A DNA stretch of 64,000 bases from Tepidiforma thermophila (GCF_002563855.1 NZ_PDJQ01000001.1:1116001-1180000), one strand, 5' to 3'. Counted from the stretch's first letter, positions 42,964 through 53,516 are shown. Made by a program: numbers and translations. The notes: generated by a model not told the origin, from the letters alone.

Positions 42964-44247
42964 ATGCTCCCCGTCACCAGCATGATCCCCGTCGAAGAGG
43001 CGCGCGAGCGCATCCTCGCGTACTTCGGCCGCCTCGAACCCGAGCGCAAGCCCCTCCTCGATGCCCTCGGCCAGGTCCTCGCCGAGGACGTCGTCGCTCC
43101 CTTCGATATCCCCCCGCTCGATAACACCGCCATGGATGGCTACGCCGTCCGCGCGGCCGATACCGCCGGCGCCAGCGAAGCCGCCCCCGTCCAGCTCCGC
43201 GTCATCGCCGACCTCGCCGCCGGCTACGTCCTCGAAACACCCGTCGGCCCCGGCGAAGCCGTCCGCATCATGACCGGCGCCCCGGTCCCGCCCGGCGCCG
43301 ACGCCATCGTCCCCTTCGAAGAGACCGACGAAGCCCTCCGCGGCATCAACGAGGCCGCCCGCAAGGCCGGCTCCGTCCGCGTCCTCAAGGCCGCCAATCC
43401 CGGCGCCAACATCCGCCGCCGCGGCGAAGACGTCCAGGCCGGCTCCACCGTCATCCCCGCCGGCCGCGTCCTCCGCCCCTCCGAAATCGGCGTCCTCGCC
43501 TCCATCGGCCTCACCCACGTCACCGTCATTCGCCGGCCCGTCGTCGCCATCCTCTCCACCGGCGACGAAATCACCCCGCCCGGCGAACCCCTCCTCCCCG
43601 GCCGCATCTACGATGCCAACGCCTACAGCGTCGCCGCCCTCGTCCGCAAATACGGCGGCATTCCCCGCATCCTCGGCATCGCCCGCGATACCGTCGAAGA
43701 CCTCACCGCCAAGATCCGCGAGGGCCTCGATGCCGACATGCTCGTCACCTCCGCCGGCGTCTCCCGCGGCGACTTCGACGTCGTCAAAGACGTCCTCGCC
43801 CGCGAAGGCAACATCGACTTCTGGACCGTCCGCATGCGCCCCGGCAAACCCCTCGCCTTCGGCGCTTTCACCGCGCCCGGCGGCCGCAAGGTCCCCCACC
43901 TCGGCCTGCCCGGCAACCCCGTCAGCTCCATGGTCTCCTTCGAACTCTTCGGCCGGCCGGCCATCTTCACCATGCTCGGCCGCTCCGACTGGGAGCGCCC
44001 CACCGTCCGCGCTATCTCCCGTGACTACGTCAGAAACCCCGATGGCCGCCGCTTCTACGCCCGCTGCATCGTCACCCGCGGTGATGACGGCCGCTGGTAT
44101 GCCGACCTCACCGGCCCGCAGGGCTCCGGCATGCTCACCTCCATGAGCGCTGCCAACGCCCTCGCCGTCATCCCCGAAGACGTCCCCGCCGCCAATCCCG
44201 GCGACGAAATCGAGTGCATCATGCTCGACTGGGAGCACGCCCCGTAG
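42964..44247 (+). CDS. moeA: Molybdopterin molybdenumtransferase
   Basis: A 427-residue MoeA, inserting molybdate into adenylylated molybdopterin. IPPLDNTAMDGYAVRAADT near residue 50 is the hallmark of domain I; IMTGAPVPPGADAIVPFE follows; the MoCF-biosynthesis fold has LSTGDEI, GRIYDANAYSV, TSAGVSRGDFDVVKDVL and MRPGKPLAFG, then GLPGNPVSSMVSFELF. The C-terminal domain IV is present. No other molybdenum-cofactor gene lies in the window. It ends three bases before the convergent rmlB stop. Confidence 0.96.
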   Translation: MLPVTSMIPVEEARERILAYFGRLEPERKPLLDALGQVLAEDVVAPFDIPPLDNTAMDGYAVRAADTAGASEAAPVQLRVIADLAAGYVLETPVGPGEAVRIMTGAPVPPGADAIVPFEETDEALRGINEAARKAGSVRVLKAANPGANIRRRGEDVQAGSTVIPAGRVLRPSEIGVLASIGLTHVTVIRRPVVAILSTGDEITPPGEPLLPGRIYDANAYSVAALVRKYGGIPRILGIARDTVEDLTAKIREGLDADMLVTSAGVSRGDFDVVKDVLAREGNIDFWTVRMRPGKPLAFGAFTAPGGRKVPHLGLPGNPVSSMVSFELFGRPAIFTMLGRSDWERPTVRAISRDYVRNPDGRRFYARCIVTRGDDGRWYADLTGPQGSGMLTSMSAANALAVIPEDVPAANPGDEIECIMLDWEHAP

Positions 44248-44250
44248 CGG

Positions 44251-45267
44251 CTATCGCCGCGCCAGCCGCTCCCCGTACTGCCGCTCGAAATACCGCGCGA
44301 AATCCCCGTTCGCCGTCCGGGCCCACGCCTCGCCGTGCTCCCGGTACCACGCCACCGTCTCCGCCAGCCCCTCAGCGAACCGCCGCCGCGGCGCCCACCC
44401 GCGCGCCCGCAGCCGCGAACTGTCCAGCGCGTACCGCCGGTCGTGCCCCGGCCGGTCCGCCACCGGCGTGATCAGCTCCGCCGGCCGCTCGAGTAGCTCG
44501 CAGATCAGCTCCGCCACCCGCCGGTTCGCCACCCGCTCGCCGCTCCCGATGTGCACCGCATGCACCCCCGGCCGTGCCGGGAGCTCCCCCAGCACCAGCC
44601 GCAGCGCATCCACGAAATCCTCGACAAACAGCCACTCCCGCTCCTGCAGCCCGTCGCCGTAGAGCGGCATCGGCTCGCCCGCCAGCGCCCGCATCGTGAA
44701 GAGCGGGATGAACTTCTCCAGGTGCTGGTTCGGCCCGTACACATTGCAGCAGCGCAGTACCGTCACCGCCATCCCGTACGTCTCCGCGTACGCCCGCACC
44801 ATCAGCTCCGCCGCAGCCTTGCTCGCCGCATATGGCGAACTCGGCGCGAACGGCGCATCCTCCGCGGCCTCCCCCGGCGCCGGGATGCTGCCGAACACCT
44901 CATCCGTCGACATGTGCACCAGCGCCGTCCTCGGCCGCTCCCGCACCGCCTCCAGCAGCGTCACCACCCCCTCGACGTCCGTCCGCACGAACACGCCCGG
45001 CTCCAGCAGCGACCGGTCGACGTGCGTCTCGGCGGCGAAGTTCAGCACGAGGTCGGCCCCGGCCACCAGCTCGCGCACCAGCTGCCCATCGCAGATGTCC
45101 CCCTGCACAAACCGGTACCGCGGGTGGCCCGCTGCCTCCGCCACGTTCGCCGGGTTCGCCGCATAGGTCATCCGGTCGAGGTTCGTCACCTCCCACCCGT
45201 CCGCAAGCAGACCCCGCACCACGTGGCTTCCGATGAACCCGCAGCCCCCGGTAACCAGCGCCCTCAC
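44251..45267 (-). CDS. rmlB: dTDP-glucose 4,6-dehydratase
   Basis: A 338-residue extended SDR. VTGGCGFIGSHVVRGLL binds NAD; FAAETHVDRSL and the Thr-Asp-Glu of HMSTDEVFG, with Tyr/Lys in SPYAASKAAAEL, are the RmlB active site; NVYGPNQHLEKFIP and GDGLQEREWLFVEDF confirm dTDP-hexose specificity. It converts dTDP-glucose to dTDP-4-keto-6-deoxyglucose. It is coupled to rmlA by a GTGA overlap and starts with GTG. Confidence 0.94.
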   Translation of the reverse strand: MRALVTGGCGFIGSHVVRGLLADGWEVTNLDRMTYAANPANVAEAAGHPRYRFVQGDICDGQLVRELVAGADLVLNFAAETHVDRSLLEPGVFVRTDVEGVVTLLEAVRERPRTALVHMSTDEVFGSIPAPGEAAEDAPFAPSSPYAASKAAAELMVRAYAETYGMAVTVLRCCNVYGPNQHLEKFIPLFTMRALAGEPMPLYGDGLQEREWLFVEDFVDALRLVLGELPARPGVHAVHIGSGERVANRRVAELICELLERPAELITPVADRPGHDRRYALDSSRLRARGWAPRRRFAEGLAETVAWYREHGEAWARTANGDFARYFERQYGERLARR

Positions 45268-46322
45268 CCGGCCGCCTCCACCCGCGAGTGGTCGCCGAGC
45301 GTCAGCCGCGCCCCGGCCGGCGCACCCACCACCCGCGTGAACCGCCCCAGCATCGAATGCGCCACCCCCGGGCAGTCCACCACCTCGCTGCTGCTCATCA
45401 CAATCGCGTCCTCCACCCGGCTCCGCACCACCCGGCACCCCTCCCCAATCGCCGCGTTTGGCCCAATGACGCTCTCCACAATGTGCGCGCCCGCCCCGAT
45501 CGTCGCCGGGCCGATCACCTCGCTCTCCTCCACACGCGCCCCGTCCTCGATCACCACCGCGCCCTCGAGCCGGCTCCCCCGCACCAGCGCGCCCGGCGCG
45601 ATCCGCCGCTCCACCGTGCCCAGCAGCAGCCGGTTCGCCGCGAGGATGTCCTCCATCTTCCCCGTGTCGATCCACTCCCGCGGCGTCACCTCCACCTCCA
45701 CCCGGCAGCCCCGCGCCAGCAGCCCGTTGATGGCATCCGCAATCTCCAGCTCGCCCCGCGCGCTCGGCCGCTGCCCCGCAATCACCTCGAACACCACCGG
45801 CCGGAAGGCATAGACACCGATCACCGCGAGATTCGAAGGCGGCCGCTCCGGCTTCTCCACCACCTCCACCAGCCGCTCTCCCTGCATCCGCGCCACACCG
45901 AACGCCCGCGGGTCCTCCACCTCCCGCAGAATCAGCGCACCGTCTGCCCTCGACCGTGCGAACCGTTCCACGAACCCCGCGATGCCGCCCATCAGCACGT
46001 TGTCGCCGAGGTACAGGACAAACGCGTCATCACCCACGAACTCCCGGCACACCAGCGCCCCGTGCGCAATCCCCAGCGGTGCCTCCTGCCGCACGTAGGT
46101 GAACCGCGCCCCGAACGCCGAGCCGTCGCCCATCGCCTCCCGAACCTGCCCTTCTGTCTCTCCCACCACCAGCGCAATCTCCCGGATGCCCGCCTCCACC
46201 AGCTGCCGCACCGGGAAGTGGAGCACCGGCGTGTTCGCAATCGGCACCAGCTGCTTCGCGCCCGAATAGGTAAACGGCCGCAACCGGCTCCCTTTCCCGC
46301 CCGCCAGTACGATTCCCTTCAT
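45264..46322 (-). CDS. rmlA: Glucose-1-phosphate thymidylyltransferase, long form
   Basis: A 352-residue nucleotidyltransferase. KGIVLAGGKGSRLRPFTYSGAKQLVPIANTP carries the GGxGxRL nucleotide loop; LYLGDNVLMGG has the metal-binding Asp; VEKPERPPSN and EVTPREWIDTGK complete the site. Unlike the about 290-residue RmlA, it has a C-terminal left-handed beta-helix of hexapeptide turns (about 240-340), as in the long RfbA type of archaea and some Chloroflexota. It feeds rmlB. rmlC and rmlD are not in the window, so the final sugar may not be rhamnose. Confidence 0.92.
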   Translation of the reverse strand: MKGIVLAGGKGSRLRPFTYSGAKQLVPIANTPVLHFPVRQLVEAGIREIALVVGETEGQVREAMGDGSAFGARFTYVRQEAPLGIAHGALVCREFVGDDAFVLYLGDNVLMGGIAGFVERFARSRADGALILREVEDPRAFGVARMQGERLVEVVEKPERPPSNLAVIGVYAFRPVVFEVIAGQRPSARGELEIADAINGLLARGCRVEVEVTPREWIDTGKMEDILAANRLLLGTVERRIAPGALVRGSRLEGAVVIEDGARVEESEVIGPATIGAGAHIVESVIGPNAAIGEGCRVVRSRVEDAIVMSSSEVVDCPGVAHSMLGRFTRVVGAPAGARLTLGDHSRVEAAG

Positions 46323-46330
46323 TCCCGCGG

Positions 46331-46336
46331 ATTATA
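46331..46336 (-). promoter_or_regulatory. Consensus -10 box TATAAT of the rmlA-rmlB operon
   Basis: A perfect TATAAT on the minus strand ends eight bases before the rmlA ATG. No ribosome site is present between them. It is the only exact consensus -10 I found in this position. Confidence 0.65.
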
Positions 46337-46350
46337 GGCCGCACCCACCC

Positions 46351-46356
46351 TACAAT
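46351..46356 (+). promoter_or_regulatory. -10 box TACAAT, leaderless start of the GT4 gene
   Basis: TACAAT ends six bases before the GTG at 46363. It is only 14 bases from the opposite TATAAT, so the two polymerases would compete or be coordinated. Confidence 0.6.
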
Positions 46357-46362
46357 CGCCCG

Positions 46363-47456
<1,094 letters not shown>

Positions 47457-47460
<4 letters not shown>

Positions 47461-48347
47461 CCATCGGCATCGTCATCGTCACCTTCCGCTGCCGCGACCT
47501 CGCCCTCGCCGCCCTCCGCTCCATCGAGGCCCACGTCCCAGGTCTCCTCGCAACCACCGTCGTCGTCGATAACGCCTCCTTCGACGGCACCGTCGACGCG
47601 ATCCGCGCCGCCTTCCCCGCCGTCACCGTCATCGAACACCGCCGCAACCTCGGCTTCGCCGCCGCCGTCAACCGCGGCCTCGAAGCCCTCCCCGCCGCCG
47701 ACGTCATCTGCCTCCTCAACCCTGACGCCGAACTCCTCGATGACGGCATCTTCGCCGCTGCCGACTACCTGGCAGCCAACCCGGAGGTCGGCGTCCTCGG
47801 CGGCCGCATCCTCAACCCCGACGGCTCCATCCAGCCCAGCGCCCGCGCCTTCCCATCCCACCGGAACGCGCTCTTCAACCGCCACTCGCTCCTGACCAGG
47901 CTCTTCCCCCGCAACCCCTGGTCCCGCCGGTACCTCCTCTCCGACTGGGACCACAACGACATCCGCTCCGTCGACTGGGTCTCAGGCGCCTTCATGCTCA
48001 TCCACCGCCGCGCCCTCGCTGCCGTCGGCATCTTCGACCCCGCCTACTTCTTCAGCATCGAAGACGTCGACTTCTGCCGCCGCGTCCACAACGCCGGCCT
48101 CGATGTCCGCTACTTCCCCGGCGCCTCCGTCCGCCACCGCGTCGGCGGCAGCTCCCGCCGCGCCGTCTACCGGGCCATGGCCGGGCACCACCGCGGCATG
48201 TGGCGCTACTACCGCAAGCACTTCCGCGGCAACCCGCTCCTCCACGTTATTACCGCTGCCGGCATCGCCCTCCGCTTCGGTCTCCACGCAATCTCCTACG
48301 CCCTCCGCGCCGGGCGCGCACGGCTGCTCGGCCGCGAACCTTCCTGA
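47457..48347 (+). CDS. Glycosyltransferase family 2, rhamnosyltransferase-like
   Basis: A 296-residue GT-A glycosyltransferase. IGIVIVTFRCRDLALAAL opens the fold; VVDNASFDGT, NLGFAAAVNRGL and LLNPDAEL (metal-binding acidic motif) are typical of the WbbL/rhamnosyltransferase subgroup; VSGAFMLIHRRAL and EDVDFCRRVHNAG follow. Its GTG overlaps the previous stop by four bases (GTGA). It probably adds a sugar made by the neighbouring rml genes. Confidence 0.9.
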
Positions 48348-48353
48348 CCTCCG

Positions 48354-49721
48354 CTAAATCGGTCGCCCGCTCCGCGTCGTCCCCGCCGAAAGCCGCCCGA
48401 GCTCCGTGCTCGGCGGCGCATCCTCCACATACTCCCGAACGATCGCCCGCCACGGCCCGCGCGCCCGCAGGCTCGCGAACACCCCCGCCAGCCCGAAATT
48501 GATCCGCGTCAGGAACACCATCCCCTCCGGCACGTTGCAGTACCGATTGATCTGCCCGCCCAGTCCCGTCGTCATCGTGTTCCGGCGCACCATCTCCGCC
48601 GCCAGCTCCGGCGTGTACTCCACCTTGTCCTCCAGGATCGGCGCCCAGTACCAGTGCATGTGCTCATACAGCTCGTCGGTCGTGAACGGCGCATTCGGCC
48701 GCAGGATGCCGATCGCCTCGGTCGCCGCTCGCCACCCCTCCCGGTCCCCCCGGTCCAGCGCCCGGATCAACCGCTTGAATCCCTCGACCACTGCCGTATC
48801 GAACTCGGCCACGCACCCGTAGTCCACGAACCCCACCCGCCCGTCTTCCAGCAGCAGGTAGTTGCCCGGGTGCGGGTCCCCGTTGAACAGCCGCAGCCGG
48901 TACAGGCTCCCAAAGCAGAACCGGTACAGCATCTCCCCCAGGCGGTTCCGCTCCTCCTGCGGCAGCCGCGCCGCCTCCCGGAACGGCCGTCCCGGCAGCC
49001 ACTCCTGCACCAGCACAGTATCGGTCGTCAGCTCGTGGTACACCCGCGGCACCCGCACGAACCCGTGGCCCTCAAACGCATCGAAAAACCGCTGCTGCCA
49101 CGCCGCCTCCCGCCGGTAATCCAGCTCGCCACGGACCCCCTCGCCGAGGTCGCGAACCAGCGTCCCCACATCCAGCCCCTTCGCCACCAGCCCCCCGATG
49201 CCCAGCAGCACGGCGACGTTCGCCAGGTCCCGCTCGATCGCCTCCCGCACGCCCGGGTACTGCACCTTCACGGCCACCTTCGTCCCGTCCCGCAGCTCCG
49301 CCCGGTGCACCTGCCCGATCGACGCCGCCGCAAACGGCTCCCGCTCGAACTTCCGGAACACGCTCCCCGGCGGCCGCCCATACGCCGCCTCCAGCACCTC
49401 CTGCACCAGCCCGTACGCCATCGGCGGCGCATTCGACTGGAGCGTCGCCAGCCCCTCCGCCATTTCCGGGGGCACCACACCGCCCATCAGCGAGAGCACC
49501 TGCCCAACCTTCATCGCGGCGCCCTTCATCTCCCCCATCGCCCGGGTCACATCCTCCGCGGTCCGCAGCACCGCCTCCCGCCGCTTCTCGCGCCGCCGTT
49601 CGCCCCGGTACCGGAGCGTATCCAGCCACCGCAGCCCCGCTGCCGCAGCGAGCCGCGCCGGCACCACCGTGCGGGCCAGCCGGCCCGTCCGCATCGCTGC
49701 ACCCGTGGGTCCTGTCTCCAT
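48354..49721 (-). CDS. UbiB/ABC1/ADCK-family atypical kinase
   Basis: A 455-residue protein of the UbiB family. The KxGQ motif is in MKVGQVLSLMGG, the Ala-rich loop in AAASIGQVHRAEL, the VAVK lysine in VAVKVQYPG, and the catalytic loop in NGDPHPGNYLLL with VDYGCVAEF as the metal site. Members support isoprenoid-quinone synthesis or act as ATPases on lipids. Start chosen at the first Met with local codon usage. It converges on the GT2 gene with six bases between. Confidence 0.9.
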   Translation of the reverse strand: METGPTGAAMRTGRLARTVVPARLAAAAGLRWLDTLRYRGERRREKRREAVLRTAEDVTRAMGEMKGAAMKVGQVLSLMGGVVPPEMAEGLATLQSNAPPMAYGLVQEVLEAAYGRPPGSVFRKFEREPFAAASIGQVHRAELRDGTKVAVKVQYPGVREAIERDLANVAVLLGIGGLVAKGLDVGTLVRDLGEGVRGELDYRREAAWQQRFFDAFEGHGFVRVPRVYHELTTDTVLVQEWLPGRPFREAARLPQEERNRLGEMLYRFCFGSLYRLRLFNGDPHPGNYLLLEDGRVGFVDYGCVAEFDTAVVEGFKRLIRALDRGDREGWRAATEAIGILRPNAPFTTDELYEHMHWYWAPILEDKVEYTPELAAEMVRRNTMTTGLGGQINRYCNVPEGMVFLTRINFGLAGVFASLRARGPWRAIVREYVEDAPPSTELGRLSAGTTRSGRPI

Positions 49722-49924
49722 TCCCTGTGCCCGCGCCTGCGCCGCTCCCGCCCGGGCGCTCCGCCCCGCGGGTGGCCGCTTCCAGCTTCGCCGGTTTGCC
49801 CGGCCCTCGCAATCGTCCCGCTCGCCCCGGCAAGCCCCGGGAAAAAATTCCCCCGGAATGTGGGGTTTCCATCTATTCAGGCTATCGATGCATAGCCGAT
49901 ACTGTTGGTACGAGGGATACCACC
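49722..49924. other. AT-richer intergenic region between the UbiB-like gene and the gene at 49925
   Basis: A 203-base divergent region. GATACT at 49898-49903 with GAGGG before the ATG at 49925 looks like the promoter of the small gene, with a leader of about 15 bases. GGGAAAAAATTCCC near 49842-49856 is a short dyad. No other gene or RNA is visible. Confidence 0.4.
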
Positions 49925-50122
49925 ATGGCAGGCATCTTCTACGACCCACGCACTCGCCGCCTCCATGCCGTCACCGGCCACCCCGAACCGGGCTGGACGC
50001 TCGTCACCCACAACCTCCACGCAGGCGTCCACCACTGCCGCCGCATCATGAGCGAATGGATGAGCCCGGACGAACTCTGGAAGGTCGACTGGCGCATCGA
50101 GCGGCACACCTTCTCGGCCTGA
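49925..50122 (+). CDS. Small hypothetical protein, 65 residues
   Basis: A short soluble protein, rich in His, Trp and Arg (FYDPRTRRLHAVTGHPEPGW, NLHAGVHHCRRIMSEWMSPDELW). I do not recognise it. GAGGG upstream of the ATG, codon use like the neighbours and a promoter-like GATACT support a real gene. The histidine-rich middle could bind metal. Followed 18 bases later by the nucleotidyltransferase. Confidence 0.6.
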   Translation: MAGIFYDPRTRRLHAVTGHPEPGWTLVTHNLHAGVHHCRRIMSEWMSPDELWKVDWRIERHTFSA

Positions 50123-50128
50123 GCGCCC

Positions 50129-50134
50129 TACCAT
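50129..50134 (+). promoter_or_regulatory. -10 box TACCAT, leaderless start of the nucleotidyltransferase gene
   Basis: TACCAT ends six bases before the ATG at 50141, in the short gap after the previous gene. No ribosome binding site is present. Confidence 0.5.
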
Positions 50135-50140
50135 AAGCGC

Positions 50141-50848
50141 ATGGACGACGGCCCGCTCGCCGACGCCATCGCGCGCCTCGAGAGCACGCCCGCGCCCGCC
50201 GCTGCCCGCTTCGACGCGCCCGAGCCGCTCGCCGGCCCCGTCGCCTTCCTCCCGGCCGCCTTCAACCCCCCGACCATCGCACACCTCCGCCTCCTCGAAC
50301 GCGCCGCCGAAACCGTTTCCGCCACTCCCGCCGCGCTCCTCACCACCCGCAACGTCGACAAGGGCGTCACCGGCGCACCCCTCCCGGCGCGCCTCGAAAT
50401 GCTCCTCGCCGCCCGCCGCGACGGCTACCGCCACGCCGTCCTCGCCGCCAACGCCGCCCGCATCATCGACCAGGTCGCCGCCCTCGAGTCTGCTTTCCCC
50501 GCCGCCGACCCGACCCCCGTCGTCGGCTTCGATACCCTCGTGCGCCTCTTCGACCCCCGCTACTACACCAGCATCACTGCCGAGCTCGACCGCTTCTTCG
50601 AGCGCCGCCGCGTCATCGCCGCCAACCGCGGCCCCCACGCTCTCGAGGCCGTCGCCGAATGGCTCCGCACCAACGCCCGCGACTACGCGGACCGGGTCAT
50701 CCTCGTCGAACTCGAGCCCGAGGCCGCCGCCATCTCCTCCACCCGGGCCCGCGAGCTCGCCGCAGCCGGCATCCTCCCCGACCTCGTCCCGCCTGCCGTC
50801 CGCGCCATCCTCGCCGAGCGCCCCTACTACCGCGCCGGCCAGCCCTAG
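50141..50848 (+). CDS. NadD-like nucleotidyltransferase
   Basis: A 235-residue member of the HxGH nucleotidyltransferase superfamily. The first phosphate-binding motif is divergent, FNPPTIAHLRLLE, with Thr-x-x-His instead of HxGH; the second, ISSTRAREL, matches ISxTxxR. This is the pattern of nicotinate/nicotinamide mononucleotide adenylyltransferases, but divergence from NadD leaves the substrate open. Its stop overlaps that of the convergent CoA-transferase in a CTAG. Confidence 0.78.
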   Translation: MDDGPLADAIARLESTPAPAAARFDAPEPLAGPVAFLPAAFNPPTIAHLRLLERAAETVSATPAALLTTRNVDKGVTGAPLPARLEMLLAARRDGYRHAVLAANAARIIDQVAALESAFPAADPTPVVGFDTLVRLFDPRYYTSITAELDRFFERRRVIAANRGPHALEAVAEWLRTNARDYADRVILVELEPEAAAISSTRARELAAAGILPDLVPPAVRAILAERPYYRAGQP

Positions 50849-52074
50849 GTAATCTCCGAAATATCCAGCCGGCTCTCCAGCGCGAGCACGCCGCGCTCCG
50901 CCAGCGCCCGGACCTCCTCCTCGCCGAGCCCCAGCAGCTCTCCGAGCACATCGGCCGTGTCGCCTCCGAGGTCCGGCGGCGGCCCCGTGATACCCGTCTC
51001 GCTCCGCGACATCCGCACCGGCGTGTTCGCAATCGGGATCGTCCCGGCCACCGGATGGGTCACCTCGCGGATCATCCCCCGCGCCCGCACCTGCGGGTCG
51101 GCCACCACTTCGCGCACCGTATTCACCGGCCCCGCCGGGATGCCCGCCGCCAGTAGCTCCTCCAGCCATTCCGCCGTCGTCCGCCGCCGGAAGGCCGCAG
51201 CGAGCAGCGGCTCCAGCTCCGCGTGGTGCTGCGTCCGCCGCGGCCCCGTCAGGAACCGCTCGTCATCGATCAGCTCCGGCACCCCCAGGATCGCGCAGAG
51301 CAGGTTCCACTGGTTCTCCTCGCCGAACCCCAGCGCAATCACGATCCACCCGTCCGCCGTCGGGAACGCCTGGAACGGCGTCGCGCTCGGGTGGCGCGTC
51401 CCCAGCGGCCCCGGCACCTCGCCCGTCACGAAGTACCGCATGATCGCGTTCTCCATCACCGTCACCTGGCAATCGAGCATGCTGATGTCGATCGCCTGCC
51501 CGAGCCCGCTCCGGTCACGCTCCCGCAGCGCCGCCAGGATGCCGATCACGGCAAACATCCCCGCCACCACGTCCCCGTACGAAACCCCCGGCCGGATCGG
51601 CGGCCCGCCGGGCTCCCCCGTAATCGACAGCACCCCGCCCATCGCCTGCACCACGATGTCGAGCGCCGGCCTGTCCCGGTACGGCCCCGTCTGCCCGAAC
51701 CCGCTGATGCTCGCCAGGATCACCCGCGGGTTCCGCGCCGAAAGCACCTCGTACCCCAGTCCCAGCTTCTCCAGCGTCCCCGGCGTAAAGTTCTCGATCA
51801 CCACGTCCGCGTGCTCAACCAGCCGCAGGAACAGCTCGCGCCCCTCCGGGTGCTTCAGGTCGATCGCCAGGCTCCGCTTCCCCCGGTTCACCGAGAAGAA
51901 ATACCCGCTCCACCCGTTCTGGTACGGCCCCGTCGTCCGCGAAATGTCCCCGTACGGCGGCCGCTCCACCTTGATCACGTCCGCGCCGAGGTCCGCCAGG
52001 ATCATCGAGCCGAACGGCCCGGCCAGCACCCAGGTCAGGTCCAGCACCCGGACCCCTTCCAGCGGCCGCCCCAT
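50845..52074 (-). CDS. CaiB/BaiF family CoA-transferase, second copy
   Basis: A 409-residue class III CoA-transferase, clearly related to the one at 25789: PLEGVRVLDLTWVLAGPFG, ADLGADVIKVERP, NRGKRSLAIDL and NFTPGTLEKLGLGYE. The catalytic Asp is probably in GVSYGDVVAG. The start at 52074 matches the start of the paralogue; an ATG ten codons upstream with GGGGGA before it is an alternative. It stands alone here, with no crotonase beside it. Confidence 0.92.
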   Translation of the reverse strand: MGRPLEGVRVLDLTWVLAGPFGSMILADLGADVIKVERPPYGDISRTTGPYQNGWSGYFFSVNRGKRSLAIDLKHPEGRELFLRLVEHADVVIENFTPGTLEKLGLGYEVLSARNPRVILASISGFGQTGPYRDRPALDIVVQAMGGVLSITGEPGGPPIRPGVSYGDVVAGMFAVIGILAALRERDRSGLGQAIDISMLDCQVTVMENAIMRYFVTGEVPGPLGTRHPSATPFQAFPTADGWIVIALGFGEENQWNLLCAILGVPELIDDERFLTGPRRTQHHAELEPLLAAAFRRRTTAEWLEELLAAGIPAGPVNTVREVVADPQVRARGMIREVTHPVAGTIPIANTPVRMSRSETGITGPPPDLGGDTADVLGELLGLGEEEVRALAERGVLALESRLDISEIT

Positions 52075-52157
52075 GCCCCCGGCGCCTTCCCGTCGCGGTT
52101 CCATCGTCCCCCGATTCTCCCCGCGGAGGGGCTCCCCGTCGAATGTCCGCCCCCGGC

Positions 52158-53504
52158 TCAGGCCGCCTTCTTCGCCTCTCCCGGCTTGGGTAACGCCTTC
52201 ACCAGCGTCAGCGCGTACTCCCGCGTCGCCGTTACCGGGTCCTTTGTCCGCCACTGGTGCGCTTCGGTGATCACCGTCAGCGTCCCCGCGAACCGCATCC
52301 AGAACACCAGGTACCGGTACGCCGGCATGAACGGCACCACCCACCAGCCCCGCCACAGCCGCCGTGCGCTCGGGTGCACCACCAGCAGCGCACTCGTCGT
52401 CCATGTCGCCGCTTCAATCACAAAGTACGCCCCGTACAGCGCCACACCGGCCAGCAGCACCGTGCTCCACGAATACCCGAAAAACACCAGCCCCGGCATC
52501 AGGAACGTCCACGCCACCCGCGGGAAGGCCAGCGTATGGTCCACCACCAGCGTCCGCACCGGCGCGAACCCCTTGTAGAAGAGCCCCCGCTTCGCCAGCT
52601 TCGGGTGCGCCGCGATCACCTCGATCTCCCCCCGCTGCCACCGCACCCGCTGCGCATACAGCGCCCGCAGCGACGGGATCGGGTCCGTGTAACACACCGC
52701 GCTCGTCACCACCCCCACCCGCTTCCCCGGGAACCGCTCCTGCATCTCGAACGTCATGAACGTGTCTTCGCCCACCGTACTCGTGTCGTACAGGTGCGAA
52801 GCCAGCAGCGCCTCCCGCCGGAACGCGCTGAACGCCCCTGCCAGCGTGAACAGCCGGTTCGCCATCGTCTCGAACCGCCGGCCCACGTTGAACGCGAAGT
52901 AGTACTCCTGGAACTCGCACTCGTGCAGCAGCCGCAGCCAGCCCTTGCTCCCGGCCTCCGGCCGGATCTCCACTGCACCGGTCGCCGCCACCAGGTCCGG
53001 GTCGTGCTCGAACGCCGCCACCATGTTCGCGATCGCGTCCTCGTGCAGCGTCACGTCCGAGTCGAGGTTGATGATGTACTGCCCGCGCGCGTGGTGAATC
53101 CCGACGTTCAGCGCCCACGGCTTCCCCTGGTGAAACGTCGAGAGCCAGTGCAGCGCCCCTTCCCATGGCTCCTTCTGCAGCTCCGCGAACACCTCGAACG
53201 AGGCGTCCCGGCTCCCGTTATCGATCGCCAGCACCTCCAGCAGCTCCGCCGGGTAGCTCTGCCGCCGGATCGACTCGATACACGCCCGGAGGCTCCCCGC
53301 GCTGTTGTACACCGGCACAATCACCGTCACGAACGGCCACTTCCCCTGCGGCGCCTCCGTCACCGGCCGGATTGGCAGCCGCTTCGCCCGCCCGATGAGC
53401 GTCGCCAGCAGGTACCGGAACGCCTGGTACCCGTCAATCATGATCGGGATGAACAGCCACACCCCCCAGAACCCCATCGCCGCGAGCCACCAGTCGGTCA
53501 CCAT
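52158..53504 (-). CDS. Exosortase G-associated glycosyltransferase (GT2)
   Basis: A 448-residue membrane glycosyltransferase. One N-terminal helix (about 6-36), then the GT-A domain with VTVIVPVYNSAGSLRACIES, DSD at 148-150, GED at 245-247, and QRVRW at 285-289, the QxxRW of processive enzymes such as cellulose and PNAG synthases; three or four helices follow (about 325-420). This architecture and its place 12 bases after xrtG match the glycosyltransferase of the exosortase G system. It may polymerise a glycan that is linked to, or exported with, the sorted protein. Confidence 0.88.
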   Translation of the reverse strand: MVTDWWLAAMGFWGVWLFIPIMIDGYQAFRYLLATLIGRAKRLPIRPVTEAPQGKWPFVTVIVPVYNSAGSLRACIESIRRQSYPAELLEVLAIDNGSRDASFEVFAELQKEPWEGALHWLSTFHQGKPWALNVGIHHARGQYIINLDSDVTLHEDAIANMVAAFEHDPDLVAATGAVEIRPEAGSKGWLRLLHECEFQEYYFAFNVGRRFETMANRLFTLAGAFSAFRREALLASHLYDTSTVGEDTFMTFEMQERFPGKRVGVVTSAVCYTDPIPSLRALYAQRVRWQRGEIEVIAAHPKLAKRGLFYKGFAPVRTLVVDHTLAFPRVAWTFLMPGLVFFGYSWSTVLLAGVALYGAYFVIEAATWTTSALLVVHPSARRLWRGWWVVPFMPAYRYLVFWMRFAGTLTVITEAHQWRTKDPVTATREYALTLVKALPKPGEAKKAA

Positions 53505-53516
53505 CGCCCTGCTCCC

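Noticed and set aside
44251-46322. A dTDP-L-rhamnose operon
   Set aside because: Only rmlA and rmlB are present; rmlC and rmlD are missing in the window, so the end product cannot be called rhamnose.
49840-49860. GGGAAAAAATTCCC dyad as an intrinsic terminator
   Set aside because: No gene ends towards it from either side; it lies between two divergent genes and the stem is only 5 bp.
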